Shown: positions 34,701 to 41,814 of the stretch, one piece after another
How the letters are laid out: each line of letters begins with the position of its first letter
How positions within the stretch are numbered: the first letter of the stretch is position 1
Origin: Microbispora oryzae
GTDB taxonomy: Bacteria > Actinomycetota > Actinomycetes > Streptosporangiales > Streptosporangiaceae
DNA: 64,000 bases
NCBI RefSeq assembly: GCF_017896165.1
Contig: NZ_JAFCNB010000006.1
Coordinates: 310,001 to 374,000, forward strand
Direction: 5' to 3'
Made by a program: the position numbers and the translations under genes
Notes under the pieces: model-generated
Told to the model about the DNA's origin: nothing
The model's database searches: none
Seen by the model: only the letters and a program-made list of their open reading frames with translations

Positions 34701-35652
34701 CGATCGGCTCCTGCAGGTTCGGCGGCGAGCCGATCTTCGTCTGCTGGTAGTTGGCCAGCACGGTCGCGCCGCAATCGCTGTAGACCGGGTCGGCCTGGCC
34801 CGCGGCCCAGCCGATCGCGCCCTTGATGTGCTTGGTGAGGCCGGCGTCGAAGCTCGCGGCCGTGTTGCCCAGGCCGGTGTAGAACGAGCGGCCGCCCTGG
34901 AAGTCCTTGCACCACGAGACCGGATGATCGGCGCCCATCGTGCCCCCGGCGATCCCGTCGAGGTCGGCGCCCTGCGGCTGCGGCCCGAACGGGTCCTCGA
35001 CGACGGTGGCGAGGACGTGTGACAGACCGCGGACGTTCTTCGTGAAGTTGTACCAGTTGTCGGTCCGCGACCAGAACTGCGGCAGATCCTTGCTCGCGTC
35101 GTGGACGCGGTCGGCGACCTTCACGTCACCCGATTGCACGTCGGTCCTGCCGGACGCACGCGTCCCCAGGATGTCAGTCAGGAACGACCAGGACTCGTCG
35201 GTCTCGACCGCCGAGCCGACGCCGACGAAGCCGCCGCCGTCGCGGAAGTAGCTCTCGAAGTTCGCGCGTTGCGCGTCCGTGAGCGGGCTCGCGAGACCCG
35301 TGTCCAAGAACACGACCGCGCGGTACTGCTCCAGCTTCTTCTCCGTGAAATGGTCGCCCACGTCAGCGGGCCCGGGCGCCACGACCGTGAAATGACCGGT
35401 TCTGGCCGCATCCCGGATCGCGGCCAGGCCGGCCGACGACACCGCGTCCTGGGTGCTGCGCACCACGAGCACCTTGAAAGCGGGCTCAGCCGCCGTGGCG
35501 GCCTCGCCGCTCACCGGCGTCGCGAGGAGCGTGATGAAAGGGGCGATGAGAGCTAAGGCCATCGTGGTCGCGGTGCGACGTCTCGGGCGTCGTCCGTTTT
35601 CTGGCAGGGCTGCGTCGAGCAGCCTGGCCCACGTTCGATGACGTGGTGACAT
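31705..35652 (-). CDS. Secreted ThuA / glucose-sorbosone dehydrogenase / PKD / CBM6 multidomain protein
   Basis: The 1315-aa protein has a twin-Arg-containing signal region (about 1-50) and a ThuA-like domain (about 60-290; G-G-G-F-V-G-V-G, D-H-P-V-S-W-C). A PQQ-dependent GSDH-type beta-propeller (about 310-940) has P-D-G-R-V-L-Q-T-D-R and F-R-N-P-F-R-I-Q-V. A PKD domain (about 977-1055; Y-E-W-N-F-G-D-G-S) and a C-terminal CBM6-type module (about 1184-1311; G-S-G-D-W-L-Q-L-N) follow. About 100 residues (511-607) with a different, Thr/Gln-rich character interrupt the propeller. Secreted sugar oxidation on polysaccharide surfaces is the likely role, inferred from the domains. Confidence 0.85.
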   Translation of the reverse strand: MSPRHRTWARLLDAALPENGRRPRRRTATTMALALIAPFITLLATPVSGEAATAAEPAFKVLVVRSTQDAVSSAGLAAIRDAARTGHFTVVAPGPADVGDHFTEKKLEQYRAVVFLDTGLASPLTDAQRANFESYFRDGGGFVGVGSAVETDESWSFLTDILGTRASGRTDVQSGDVKVADRVHDASKDLPQFWSRTDNWYNFTKNVRGLSHVLATVVEDPFGPQPQGADLDGIAGGTMGADHPVSWCKDFQGGRSFYTGLGNTAASFDAGLTKHIKGAIGWAAGQADPVYSDCGATVLANYQQTKIGSPPNLQEPIGFDQLPDGRVLQTDRLGSLRMHDSTTGVTTVVANFADPSLPMTQQIYSAGEDGLYGPAVDANFATNKWVYLYYSPKEVTDVKLSDGSVVTQITPNTTPPNVAASKTAWDPYVGYFQLSRFKFVDATDSTPAHLDMGSEQQIMRVPVNRQECCHVGGDIDFDKHGNLWMVTGDDTPAGGINGGGYGPYNSQKTDEQQTVRVTDATGGTFTLTFEGQTTEPIAWNADRDAIDAALEALSNIEADEIQTSGGPVNTSNVNVFFRRGKQQSDQPQITADGAGLTGTATPAIATNTAQAGGWYQRLTGDSRRSALNTNDLRGKVLRIKVKDGNISAADANKVDFGSGTGAYSIPSGNLFPLVAGAPQDKTRPEVYAMGFRNPFRIQVDENDVAYIGDYSPDAQTPQRSHGPAGTGRYEIVRKPSNYGWPTCYKRDLAHYQWNFHEFAPGTTTAGTPLNNPPQKFDCDGPTQRNDSLWNIEGGPTVEPGLRDVPPVTDPDIWYSYRDNNPSAPLGTPCEAYYAPTPGPIALGSTTECPRLFPELYTGGVGPHGVTKYHYDPENPNPHKFPPYYDDSVIISEWTQDTLREVKLDKQNNHVQKINNFLDCGSRANAGAGRFRFECDNPMDLQFGSDGAFYLLTYGNGFNVISPDAGMYKWEYVKGKRAPKAVLTTDRTDGSTPLTVNFSSAGSLDEDPGDSIRYEWNFGDGSAIETDPNPTHTYTQSGRYTAVLTVLDSSGKQTSTSTVITVGNTSPTVVVNTPVEGGTFAFGDDIPFSVTVTDPEDGTVNCSEVQVTFVLGHDAHGHAEESVNGCSGVLHTEADDVSHGGTVSGVVQARYTDHGGPGGVPPLTTTGQHQIRQKHQEVEFVVNQSGTNTATNTDGGAGVHRGSLGSGDWLQLNGPFNLTNIDSITFRVADATTGRTPGSPLAAIEVRQDSITGPILTTANLVSTGGTGTWTSQTFPVSMSGTHELFLVFRSVTSGATGGNLFNLNWAEFVGTGIGT

Positions 35653-35772
35653 GTAAAAGCCTTCCTGACTGGGGGGATGTCAGGCAAGGCGCGCGCCGCC
35701 GCGCTTATTGCCACTTGGTGGTAGCGGATATTGCGGTTGCTGAAGGTTGCCGTCTCCAGGTCTGTGGGGCCG

Positions 35773-36087
35773 TCAGTAAGGTGTCGGCCTGGGTAAATCC
35801 ATGATCGTGGTCGGGTCGTCGATGATGTGGTTGATCACCATGCTCGCCGCGCCAGCCACCGCCATCGTCACACGCCGGTCGCCAGAGGCCAGGCCTCTGG
35901 CGATGTCGGCAATGAGGTTGGAGACGGTGGCCCGATGCAGCCCGGTCGCCTGGGCGATGTCGGCACGGGACAGGGATGCGCGCTCGCGCAGCACCAGCGA
36001 GAGGTTCGCCCGGCGCAGCGTGGCGGGACCCGTCGGCGGGGCGCCGCCCGAGGCGCGGGTAAAGGGCGGTTTGTACGCCATCCGCAC
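35773..36087 (-). pseudogene. ROK-family repressor remnant
   Basis: The 104-codon reading starts like a ROK regulator, with the helix-turn-helix L-S-R-A-D-I-A-Q-A-T-G-L-H-R-A-T-V-S-N-L (about 38-57). It then jumps to A-R-G-L-A-S-G-D-R-R and a short tail M-V-I-N-H-I-I-D-D-P, without the roughly 300-residue sugar-kinase fold. A large internal deletion is the likely cause. It lies upstream of the ThuA genes and may once have regulated them; the surviving HTH could in principle still bind DNA. Confidence 0.6.
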
Positions 36088-36112
36088 CTCCTGCCCTCTT
36101 TGTCTCCCAGAT

Positions 36113-36129
36113 CAACTAATCAGGAGTTG
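36113..36129. promoter_or_regulatory. Inverted repeat upstream of the ROK remnant
   Basis: CAACT-7-AGTTG lies 26 bp before the remnant's start codon and could be its old operator. Confidence 0.35.
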
Positions 36130-36251
36130 TAACACGGCAATGTCGGGCCGTGTACCCCTCAACTCCGTAACGAGTTGGCATCCCTCACATCTGTGCAGTT
36201 CAGCCACCTTCTCGCTCTGGTTACCGGAACGTTACGTATTGTGCGAACGAT

Positions 36252-36467
36252 TTAACGCACCGCGGCATGGATCTTGCCGCTCAGCCCGCCTCGGGATCGG
36301 CCGAGCCCGGCAGCCTTCGCCCCGGCCTTACGGCGTCGCCGTGCAGCGGCGCGGTCCTGGCCCGACGACGCGTCGGTGTCGTCGGTGTCGTCTGCGCCGG
36401 TCGCGGCCACCGGCAAATGCGGCTCGATCAACGCCCACTCGGCATCGGTCACATCAAAGCGCGCCAC
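36252..36467 (-). pseudogene. IS5-type transposase remnant
   Basis: The reading begins M-A-R-F-D-V-T-D-A-E-W-A-L-I-E-P-H-L-P, the standard IS5 (IS112-like) transposase N-terminus. It then passes through an Arg-rich stretch to G-L-G-R-S-R-G-G-L-S-G-K-I-H, which belongs about 60 residues later in intact enzymes. The segment between is deleted and nothing follows. No terminal inverted repeats were found. Confidence 0.75.
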
Positions 36468-36760
36468 ATCCGACTTCTATCAGCCATGACCAGTCCGCCA
36501 CCGGACCCCACCAAGATCCGAACATCAAACAGCTCCTAACGTAGCGAGCCAAGAGACGGCTTCACGCGTCAGAGTCGCGAAGAGTGGTTCGCCTCTATGC
36601 CTTGTGGTCCGCTACATATGGCGTCAGCGCAAGCATGCCCGTTCCTCGCACCTGCGTCTTGTGGGCCAAGGTGAACGGACTGACGCCGTACGCGGCGGCG
36701 ATCTCAGGGGCCAATTCGAAGGCGACCCATTTCGCCCGGAGCATCGTCGTGTCGAATGAT
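36468..36760. other. Non-coding region with weak 49-codon minus ORF
   Basis: A minus-strand reading (36590-36739 or so) encodes about 49 residues including F-E-L-A-P-E-I-A-A-A-Y-G-V-S-P-F, with no match I can name. Base composition is lower in GC than its surroundings. Probably decayed island DNA. Confidence 0.35.
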
Positions 36761-37288
36761 TTATGGTCTCAGCCGCATTGACTCCACCCACCTGTTAGGA
36801 CGTCCGTCGAAGTGGTCCCGCAGGCGGTCCTCCACATGCACGACACCCCAGACCGCAGCTCTCTCCAGGCCTTGGCACTCTTCGAGCGAAGCGGGTGTCT
36901 CCCCATATGTGCCAGAGACGGGATCGGTGGTATAGATGCTGAGCCTGCGGCTGATGGCGTCTTGCTTGGCGAAGCGGTACGTCCGCGATGCTTCTTCCTG
37001 GCTCAATGTGACCGCATCGAGCAACTCCCAGCCGCCAGACCGGCGAAAGGCTCTGTCAGCGACCCAGATGGTGAACGCGACCGGCGCCGTCACGAGCTCA
37101 AGCAGATCGACCAATTCGCCGGCCGCTCCCACTCGGTCGAAGAACTCAACGGCAACACCGGTGAGCTGCCGACCATAGGCACATCGGCCATCCCCCAGAT
37201 CGATACGGACCACACGGCCAGCAGCCCTGTTGGACCGAGCCTTGGTTACTCTCCGACCGTCGCTTACGGGGTGGCCCATGTGCGTCAC
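36761..37288 (-). CDS. Imm26-family immunity protein
   Basis: The 175-aa protein has the Imm26 start pattern, A-G-R-V-V-R-I-D-L-G-D-G-R-C-A-Y-G-R-Q-L, followed by V-E-F-F-D (about residues 23-52). Imm26 proteins protect against polymorphic toxins in contact-dependent or secreted-toxin systems. No toxin gene lies next to it, so it may be an orphan immunity gene carried by the island. An internal ATG (M-G-H-P-V-S-D) is an alternative start. Confidence 0.65.
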   Translation of the reverse strand: MTHMGHPVSDGRRVTKARSNRAAGRVVRIDLGDGRCAYGRQLTGVAVEFFDRVGAAGELVDLLELVTAPVAFTIWVADRAFRRSGGWELLDAVTLSQEEASRTYRFAKQDAISRRLSIYTTDPVSGTYGETPASLEECQGLERAAVWGVVHVEDRLRDHFDGRPNRWVESMRLRP

Positions 37289-37368
37289 CGTACAATCTGG
37301 GCCTCCGGCGGGCGTGGCATGAATTCGCCGACTGCGTTGTCTCGGACCTCACCGCTGCTGGCCTACCC

Positions 37369-37692
37369 GTGACGCTGATTCGAACATCTGACGAGCTGCG
37401 TCCAGAGGAAGGTGTCAGCGTGGAGATAGATCCATTCGGAGACGCGGCGGGAGGGGTTTTCGCCAGGTGGCATGCATCACCGGCGCTCACCCGAGCAGCG
37501 ACAGAGGCCCTCGAACGCGCTGATCATCAGGCCCATGCGTTGCAACATCTGGGGGTAATCGTCGAGGCGATGCGCAACGCTATGAGAGCCATCTTGATCT
37601 CGGCAGGGTATGAGGTCCGCGATGAGGACGACATCCGTGTTCTGGAACTCCGGATTGTCGCCGGTCCCGTAAGCCAAACAGAGCACGGATGA
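37369..37692 (+). CDS. Hypothetical island protein
   Basis: The 107-aa protein starts at GTG. It is largely helical in appearance, with A-L-E-R-A-D-H-Q-A-H-A-L-Q-H-L followed by V-E-A-M-R-N-A-M-R-A-I-L. It is divergent from the Imm26 gene (80-bp gap) and ends 128 bp before attachment copy B. No domain recognised; its codon use is consistent with coding. Confidence 0.45.
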   Translation: MTLIRTSDELRPEEGVSVEIDPFGDAAGGVFARWHASPALTRAATEALERADHQAHALQHLGVIVEAMRNAMRAILISAGYEVRDEDDIRVLELRIVAGPVSQTEHG

Positions 37693-37820
37693 CCAGCACC
37701 GCAGCCTTGATCGTCGTGCAATCAGCGTGCAATTAGACAGGGTGGCGAGGGGGCAACCACGGTCACTCACGACCGGCCGAATACCCAGGTCGGCCGTCCC
37801 ACAAGGCGTGATCCATGCAA

Positions 37821-37866
37821 TTCCCAAGCTGACAGCGCGGGTTCGATTCCCGTCACCCGCTCCACG
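37821..37866. repeat. attachment-site copy B
   Basis: Perfect 46-bp duplicate of the tRNA-Gly 3' end, followed by a hairpin (AAGGCCC/GGGCCTT) and CTTGATCTTTT much like the sequence after the tRNA. The about 55 bp at 37726-37781, just before it, recurs in decayed form at 46923-46978 before copy E. Confidence 0.9.
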
Positions 37867-38071
37867 TACGAAGGCCCCGGTCAGGACACACACTCAGCCC
37901 CGGGCCTTGATCTTTTCCGCGCCATTTCGATCTTCCGTGCCCGTTAGCGCCCGATCCATCTTGATCATGCTTGTTCAGCGCCTCAGTGGCGAGCCTGCCC
38001 AGCGCGTCAGCGATGGCCCAGTCGCGCTCCATGGCGATGTGCTGGTAGATGGGGTCGGTGAAGTTCGCCAC
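37853..38071 (-). pseudogene. Tyrosine integrase, C-terminal fragment 2
   Basis: The last residues of a second integrase are recognisable in D-P-I-Y-Q-H-I-A-M-E-R-D-W-A-I-A-D-A-L, matching the catalytic Tyr and following helix of actinobacterial element integrases. The stop codon lies inside attachment copy B, the usual int-attP arrangement. The catalytic Arg/His boxes are missing, so only the end survives. Confidence 0.6.
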
Positions 38072-38112
38072 TTCGCTACCGTGCCAGGCGTCGGTGAGGC
38101 CTGCGAGTTATC

Positions 38113-38634
38113 TCAGTCCAGCGCTGCCACGACCTCGGCCGTCGTGCAGACGGTAGCTATACGCGGGAAGATGTAGTCGAAGGCGAACTCATGGGCGCGC
38201 GCGTCGAGTGCCGTGACCGCGTCCTCGGGCAGGATCACCTTGAAGCCGAACTCGTCGGCGAAACGCGCGGTCTGCTCGACGCCGAAGTTCGTGGCGATCC
38301 CGGTGATGATCAGGGTGTCGATGGCGTGCTTACGCAGCGCCTCCTCCAGCCCGGTGTTGTGGAATGCACCCCAGGTGCGCTTCACGATCTCCAGGTCGCC
38401 GAGTACCCCTTCCACCAGCTCGCTGCCCGGTGGCTGCTCCGCAACGCCTGGCCGCTCGACGCGCACGGAGACGACGAGACCGCCCGCCTTTCGCACTGCG
38501 TCGGCCAGAGCGAGGGAGCGGGCGACCACGGCAGGTCCGGAATGTGGTGCCGTGGGCTGCTCAACGATGCGCGTCATCAGGTCGATAAGGAGCAATGCGG
38601 TGCGGCGGGGATCCAATCTTTCCATGATCGGCAT
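38113..38634 (-). CDS. Isochorismatase-like (cysteine hydrolase superfamily) protein
   Basis: The 173-aa protein has catalytic Asp in A-L-L-L-I-D-L-M and Lys in V-K-R-T-W-G-A-F. At the nucleophile position it reads I-T-G-I-A-T-N-F-G-V-E-Q-T-A-R, with Gly where amidases of the family have Cys, so it is probably not a Cys-dependent amidase. ATG at 38625 (M-E-R-L-D-P) is an alternative start; it lies 7 nt after TACGAT, so a leaderless mRNA is possible. Substrate unknown. It sits between attachment copies B and C. Confidence 0.78.
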   Translation of the reverse strand: MPIMERLDPRRTALLLIDLMTRIVEQPTAPHSGPAVVARSLALADAVRKAGGLVVSVRVERPGVAEQPPGSELVEGVLGDLEIVKRTWGAFHNTGLEEALRKHAIDTLIITGIATNFGVEQTARFADEFGFKVILPEDAVTALDARAHEFAFDYIFPRIATVCTTAEVVAALD

Positions 38635-39097
38635 CGTAGCGATCCAAGTCGGCCGTCGACCCTGTGGACCTGGACCTGGACCTGGAACTGGACCACGATC
38701 GCCATCGCTTGGTGGCGGGCCGGCGAGGCGGCAGCGTCGGGCTGAACGCGGCAGGCCGACGACTCGTGGGCGAGTGTCCAACTGGGTGACTTCCGGGGTG
38801 CCTAGTCTCGCCCTCCCCAGTTCCATTCCAGTTCCGTCCGAGGCCGTAAAACGTCAGAAGTAGACGGGAGACATTGAGAGCTGTATTGCCTAATCAGAGC
38901 ACCACTCGTTGCCGTCGGCGCAGGTGGGAATTAGCAGGTGAGAGTTCGAGCTTTACTGCGGCAGCCGAGACCCCGGCGTGCCCGCTGCGTGCCCGTACGG
39001 TCGGCGAGCAGCGGGGAATCACGGGGACTCACGGTCACCCGACCGGCATACGCCCAGCTCAGTGTTTCCGCAGCTCAGACCGCATGATGTGGAAAGA
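38635..39097. other. Non-coding spacer with integrase-end-like sequence
   Basis: No gene is supported. Bases 38979-39060 (GTGCCCGCTGCGTGCCCGTA onward) recur with changes at 40524-40605 and start at 28501-28522. Such GTGCCCG-type runs typically lie at the int-proximal ends of these elements. Confidence 0.45.
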
Positions 39098-39143
39098 CTT
39101 CCCAAGCTGACAGCGCGGGTTCGATTCGCGTCACCCGCTCCAC
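39098..39143. repeat. attachment-site copy C
   Basis: 45 of 46 bases match the tRNA-Gly 3' end (mismatch at 39128). The following 45 bp resemble the tRNA's own downstream sequence (GGCCCAGGTCAG, GATTCCCGACC), so this is probably the outer, chromosome-side end. Confidence 0.85.
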
Positions 39144-39149
39144 CCACGA

Positions 39150-39563
39150 AGGCCCAGGTCAGGAGCAGATTCCCGACCAGGCCTCCGGCGGCCACGGTGA
39201 TGCCGAGGGGGTCGCTGGCAGGGGTGGGCACCGCAAAGTGCGTCAGCTTCCCTCGCCGCGTGATCCGGCCGATTCGGTTGACGGCCCGCTCGGTGAACCA
39301 CAGGTTCCCGTCCGGACCGGTGGCGATGCCCTCCGGACGGCTGTTGCGGGGTTACCGGTCAGCTCGGTGAACCACATGGTGCCGTCCGTGCCAGCCGCGA
39401 TGAAGGTCGGGCCGGAGCCGGGCGTGACGGGGTATTCGGTCACGACCGGGGTGTGATACGTCCCAGCGTGCGCTGGATCGGTCAAGACGGTGGACAGCGC
39501 GACGGCGACGCCAACTCCGGCGATCGTCCTCAGGGCTCGCCCCCTGAGTGGTCTGCAACGCAT
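39150..39563 (-). pseudogene. Streptogramin-lyase-like (Vgb) secreted protein, broken
   Basis: ATG at 39563 with SD AAGGAG starts a signal peptide and the first propeller blade, T-E-Y-P-V-T-P-G-S-G-P-T-F-I-A. After T-M-W-F-T-E-L-T-G-N the frame shifts: the next blade, R-P-E-G-I-A-T-G-P-D-G-N-L-W-F-T-E, reads in another frame, with about 20 codons missing. The gene then ends at attachment copy C after P-L-G-I-T-V, so most of the seven blades are lost. Intact relatives linearise streptogramin B or are NHL-type secreted proteins. Confidence 0.75.
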
Positions 39564-39647
39564 AAATAGTTCTCCTTTGTCGGTTCCGCTGGAAGAGGCC
39601 CACGGCACAGCGGCTGTCCGCCGGCCCGCGTAGCGGACCCGCGAGGG

Positions 39648-39678
39648 ATGGTGCCGCCTGACGTCGCGTCAGGTGCAA
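39648..39678 (-). promoter_or_regulatory. MerR-type promoter/operator of the broken lyase gene
   Basis: Minus-strand TTGCAC, a 19-nt spacer and CACCAT surround the palindrome CCTGACGTCGCGTCAGG (39657-39673), the same 17-mer as in the merR promoter. The 19-nt spacing is the MerR-activated type. Confidence 0.6.
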
Positions 39679-39704
39679 GCAGGAGAAATGGCCGATGTCG
39701 GGTC

Positions 39705-39735
39705 TTGTACCTGACGTCGCGTCAGGCAATAGCGT
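39705..39735 (+). promoter_or_regulatory. MerR-type promoter/operator of merR-like gene
   Basis: TTGTAC (39705-39710), a 19-nt spacer and TAGCGT (39730-39735). The spacer holds CCTGACGTCGCGTCAGG (39710-39726). The over-long spacing with a central palindrome is diagnostic for MerR-family control. Confidence 0.75.
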
Positions 39736-39751
39736 CTATTCGGGTGATCAC

Positions 39752-40489
39752 ATGGACGAGCAATCTTGGAAGATCGGTGACCTGGCCGCGGCGACGGGCC
39801 TCACTGTCCGCGCTTTGCATCATTTCGATCGGATCGGGCTGCTGGTGCCCATGCTGCGCACGCACGCCGGGCACCGGCTGTACACGGACAGCGACGTCCG
39901 CCGGCTGTACCGGATCCTCGCGTTACGCCAGCTGGGGATGCCGCTGGCCCATATCGCCGATTCGCTCGACGGCGACCTTCAGGACTTCGGCTCGGCGGTA
40001 CGCGCCCAGCTCGCCCACGTCGAGCGAACCATCGAGACACATCGGCACCTGCGTACCCGGCTCACGGCCTTGCTTCAAGCCACCCTGCTGGCCACCGAGC
40101 CGTCCATCGACCAACTCATCCAAGCCATGGAGGCACTGGTGCAGGCGAACGACTTCACGCCCGAGCAATTGGCGCAAGCGAAAAGGCGACACCTGGAGCC
40201 CGGATTCCCCGACAGGTTCGCCGGATGGCGGCGACAGGGAACGAAGATCGTCGCCGATCTCCAGGCCCATATCGACGGCGGAACGGACCCGGCCGATCCC
40301 GCTGTACAGGAGTTGGCACGGCGATGGACCTCGGTGATTCGGGACATGGCGGCCGGGGAATCCGCCATGATGTCGTCGATCTACGCCCGCATCGAGCGAA
40401 AAGGGCCCGAGGTCGCCACCCGCGGTGTACTGACCGCGCAGGTCTGGGACTATCTCCAGCGGGCGTTCGCAGTTGGCTTCGGCACCTGA
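39752..40489 (+). CDS. MerR-family transcriptional activator
   Basis: The 245-aa protein has an N-terminal MerR winged helix (W-K-I-G-D-L-A-A-A-T-G-L-T-V-R-A-L-H-H-F), a long dimerisation helix and a C-terminal effector domain of about 130 residues rather than a short metal-binding tail, so drug or small-molecule sensing is likely (TipA/BltR-like). ATG at 39752 is preferred. Two identical operators show it regulates itself and the divergent streptogramin-lyase-like gene, now broken. Confidence 0.87.
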   Translation: MDEQSWKIGDLAAATGLTVRALHHFDRIGLLVPMLRTHAGHRLYTDSDVRRLYRILALRQLGMPLAHIADSLDGDLQDFGSAVRAQLAHVERTIETHRHLRTRLTALLQATLLATEPSIDQLIQAMEALVQANDFTPEQLAQAKRRHLEPGFPDRFAGWRRQGTKIVADLQAHIDGGTDPADPAVQELARRWTSVIRDMAAGESAMMSSIYARIERKGPEVATRGVLTAQVWDYLQRAFAVGFGT

Positions 40490-40503
40490 CCCGCTCTGGC
40501 GAG

Positions 40504-41214
40504 TCAGGAGATCAGGCACTCGCGTGCCCCTTGCGTGTACGTTCGGTTGGCGATCAGCGGTAAGCAGCGGGAACTCACGCTGACTCGACCGCCATACGTC
40601 CAGGTGATGTCCAGGCCGAGGATCTCCCGGTTGCCGTTGGCGTTGACCGCGGTGGCGATCAGGGCGTGCACGTTGACGATCCGCCCGCCCTCGCGGACCT
40701 TCTGCGTCAACGCGTCCAGCCAGACGAAGGAGTAGGGGCCGCCGTCCAACGCGCGGGTGCGAAACGCCTCCACCTGCGCATCCAAGCTCTTGGCCATCTG
40801 CGAGACCTGGCTCTTGGAGATGCCGATGATGCCGAGCTGCTCGACCAGCTTGTCGACCCGCCGGGTCGAGACACCGAGCAGGTAGGAGGTGGCCACGACG
40901 CTGACCAGGGCTTGTTCGGCCTGTCGGCGGCGTTCCAGCAGCCACTCGGGGAAGTAGGAGCCTTGCCGTGGTTTCGGGATGGCCAGCTCGACCGTGCCGG
41001 CGCGGGTGTCCCACTCCCTCGTGCGGTAGCCGTTGCGGGAGTTGGTCCGCTCGCTGCTGCGCTCACCGTACGACGCGCCACATACGGTGTCTGCTTCGGC
41101 AGACATCAACGCCTCGGCCATGGTCTTCACCATGGATCGCAACAGATCCGGATCCCCGGCCTCGATCTGCCGCGCCAGCCACGCGCCAGGGTCCACACTG
41201 TCGTTCACGGCCAT
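40504..41214 (-). pseudogene. IS256-family (Mutator) transposase, truncated
   Basis: The N-terminal about 220 residues of a roughly 410-aa Mutator-type DDE transposase remain: R-N-G-Y-R-T-R-E-W-D-T-R-A-G-T-V, and the first catalytic Asp in F-V-W-L-D-A-L-T. It runs to R-E-I-L-G-L-D-I-T-W and then leaves homology in sequence that resembles the int-end repeat of attachment copy C. M-A-V-N-D-S at 41214 is the likely start. The right end (about 41300-41330) with ACTCTTACACCACACCC may be the surviving IS terminus. Confidence 0.82.
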
Positions 41215-41409
41215 CGCTTTCTTCTCCTTCGATCTGATGTCGCAATCACGAAGGATCACGCGATGGCCGTACTCATTTCACGACGCCACGCCTCTACCAG
41301 CGGAAACTCTTACACCACACCCGTGGACGCAACCCCGCCTCCCGGCCTCTGCTGCTCTCTCCTGCGCCAAAGCCAGATCCGCGGCCGACGTGGGTGCCGT
41401 GGAACCCGG

Positions 41410-41778
41410 TCAGCGGTGGCGCAGGGCTCGGCGTGCCAGCCGCCCGATCCCGTGGGCGGCGCCGTGCACGCCCAGGATGGCCACGGGAACCAGCGCGGCG
41501 GAGGACGCCAGGTCCACGCGCGTCGATCTCGCGCACCAAATCCTCTCGGCGCAGGCGGTGCCAGGCCCAGAGCGAAAAGGCACCGACGAGGTCACCACAC
41601 CGGGGGTGTAGCCACGCAGCGCCACGCTCTCCCCCAGGTGCGCCACCCCGTGCAGGCCGAATCCGACCACCACTCTCTGGTAGAAGCTGGGGCCGCCGGT
41701 CCGTGCGCCGTCGGTCGCCGCCAGACCTAGCAACATCACCCCAGCGAACGCGCTGGAATTAACCCCTGAGGTCTCCAC
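41410..41778 (-). pseudogene. HXXEE-like small membrane protein, frameshifted
   Basis: The first part reads as membrane protein with G-L-H-G-V-A-H-L-G-E-S-V-A-L-R-G-Y-T-P-G-V-V-T written here as two segments G-L-H-G-V-A-H-L and S-V-A-L-R-G-Y. After V-V-T-S it becomes hydrophilic, while another frame continues plausibly (W-A-W-H-R-L-R-R-E-D-L-V). A frameshift near 41575 best explains this. Identification is tentative. Confidence 0.4.
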
Positions 41779-41814
41779 CGAAGCCAGGGCGATTCACAAT
41801 GACGCGGGCCTGGC

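Larger units (their letters stand above)
27236..39143. mobile_element. tRNA-Gly-integrated island (tandem integrative-element remains)
   Basis: The region is bounded by the tRNA 3' end (27236-27281) and exact or near-exact copies at 37821-37866 (46/46) and 39098-39143 (45/46). It holds two C-terminal tyrosine-integrase fragments, an IS5 remnant, a broken ROK gene and cargo (kinase-like, two ThuA proteins, Imm26, isochorismatase-like). No intact integrase, relaxase or replication gene remains, so it is probably immobile. Element boundaries are inferred from the repeats. Confidence 0.75.

Noticed and set aside
37477-37893. Minus ORF ending with G-D-G-N-R-T-R-A-V-S-L-G
   Set aside because: That string is the antisense translation of the duplicated tRNA-Gly end, a familiar annotation artefact, not a protein.
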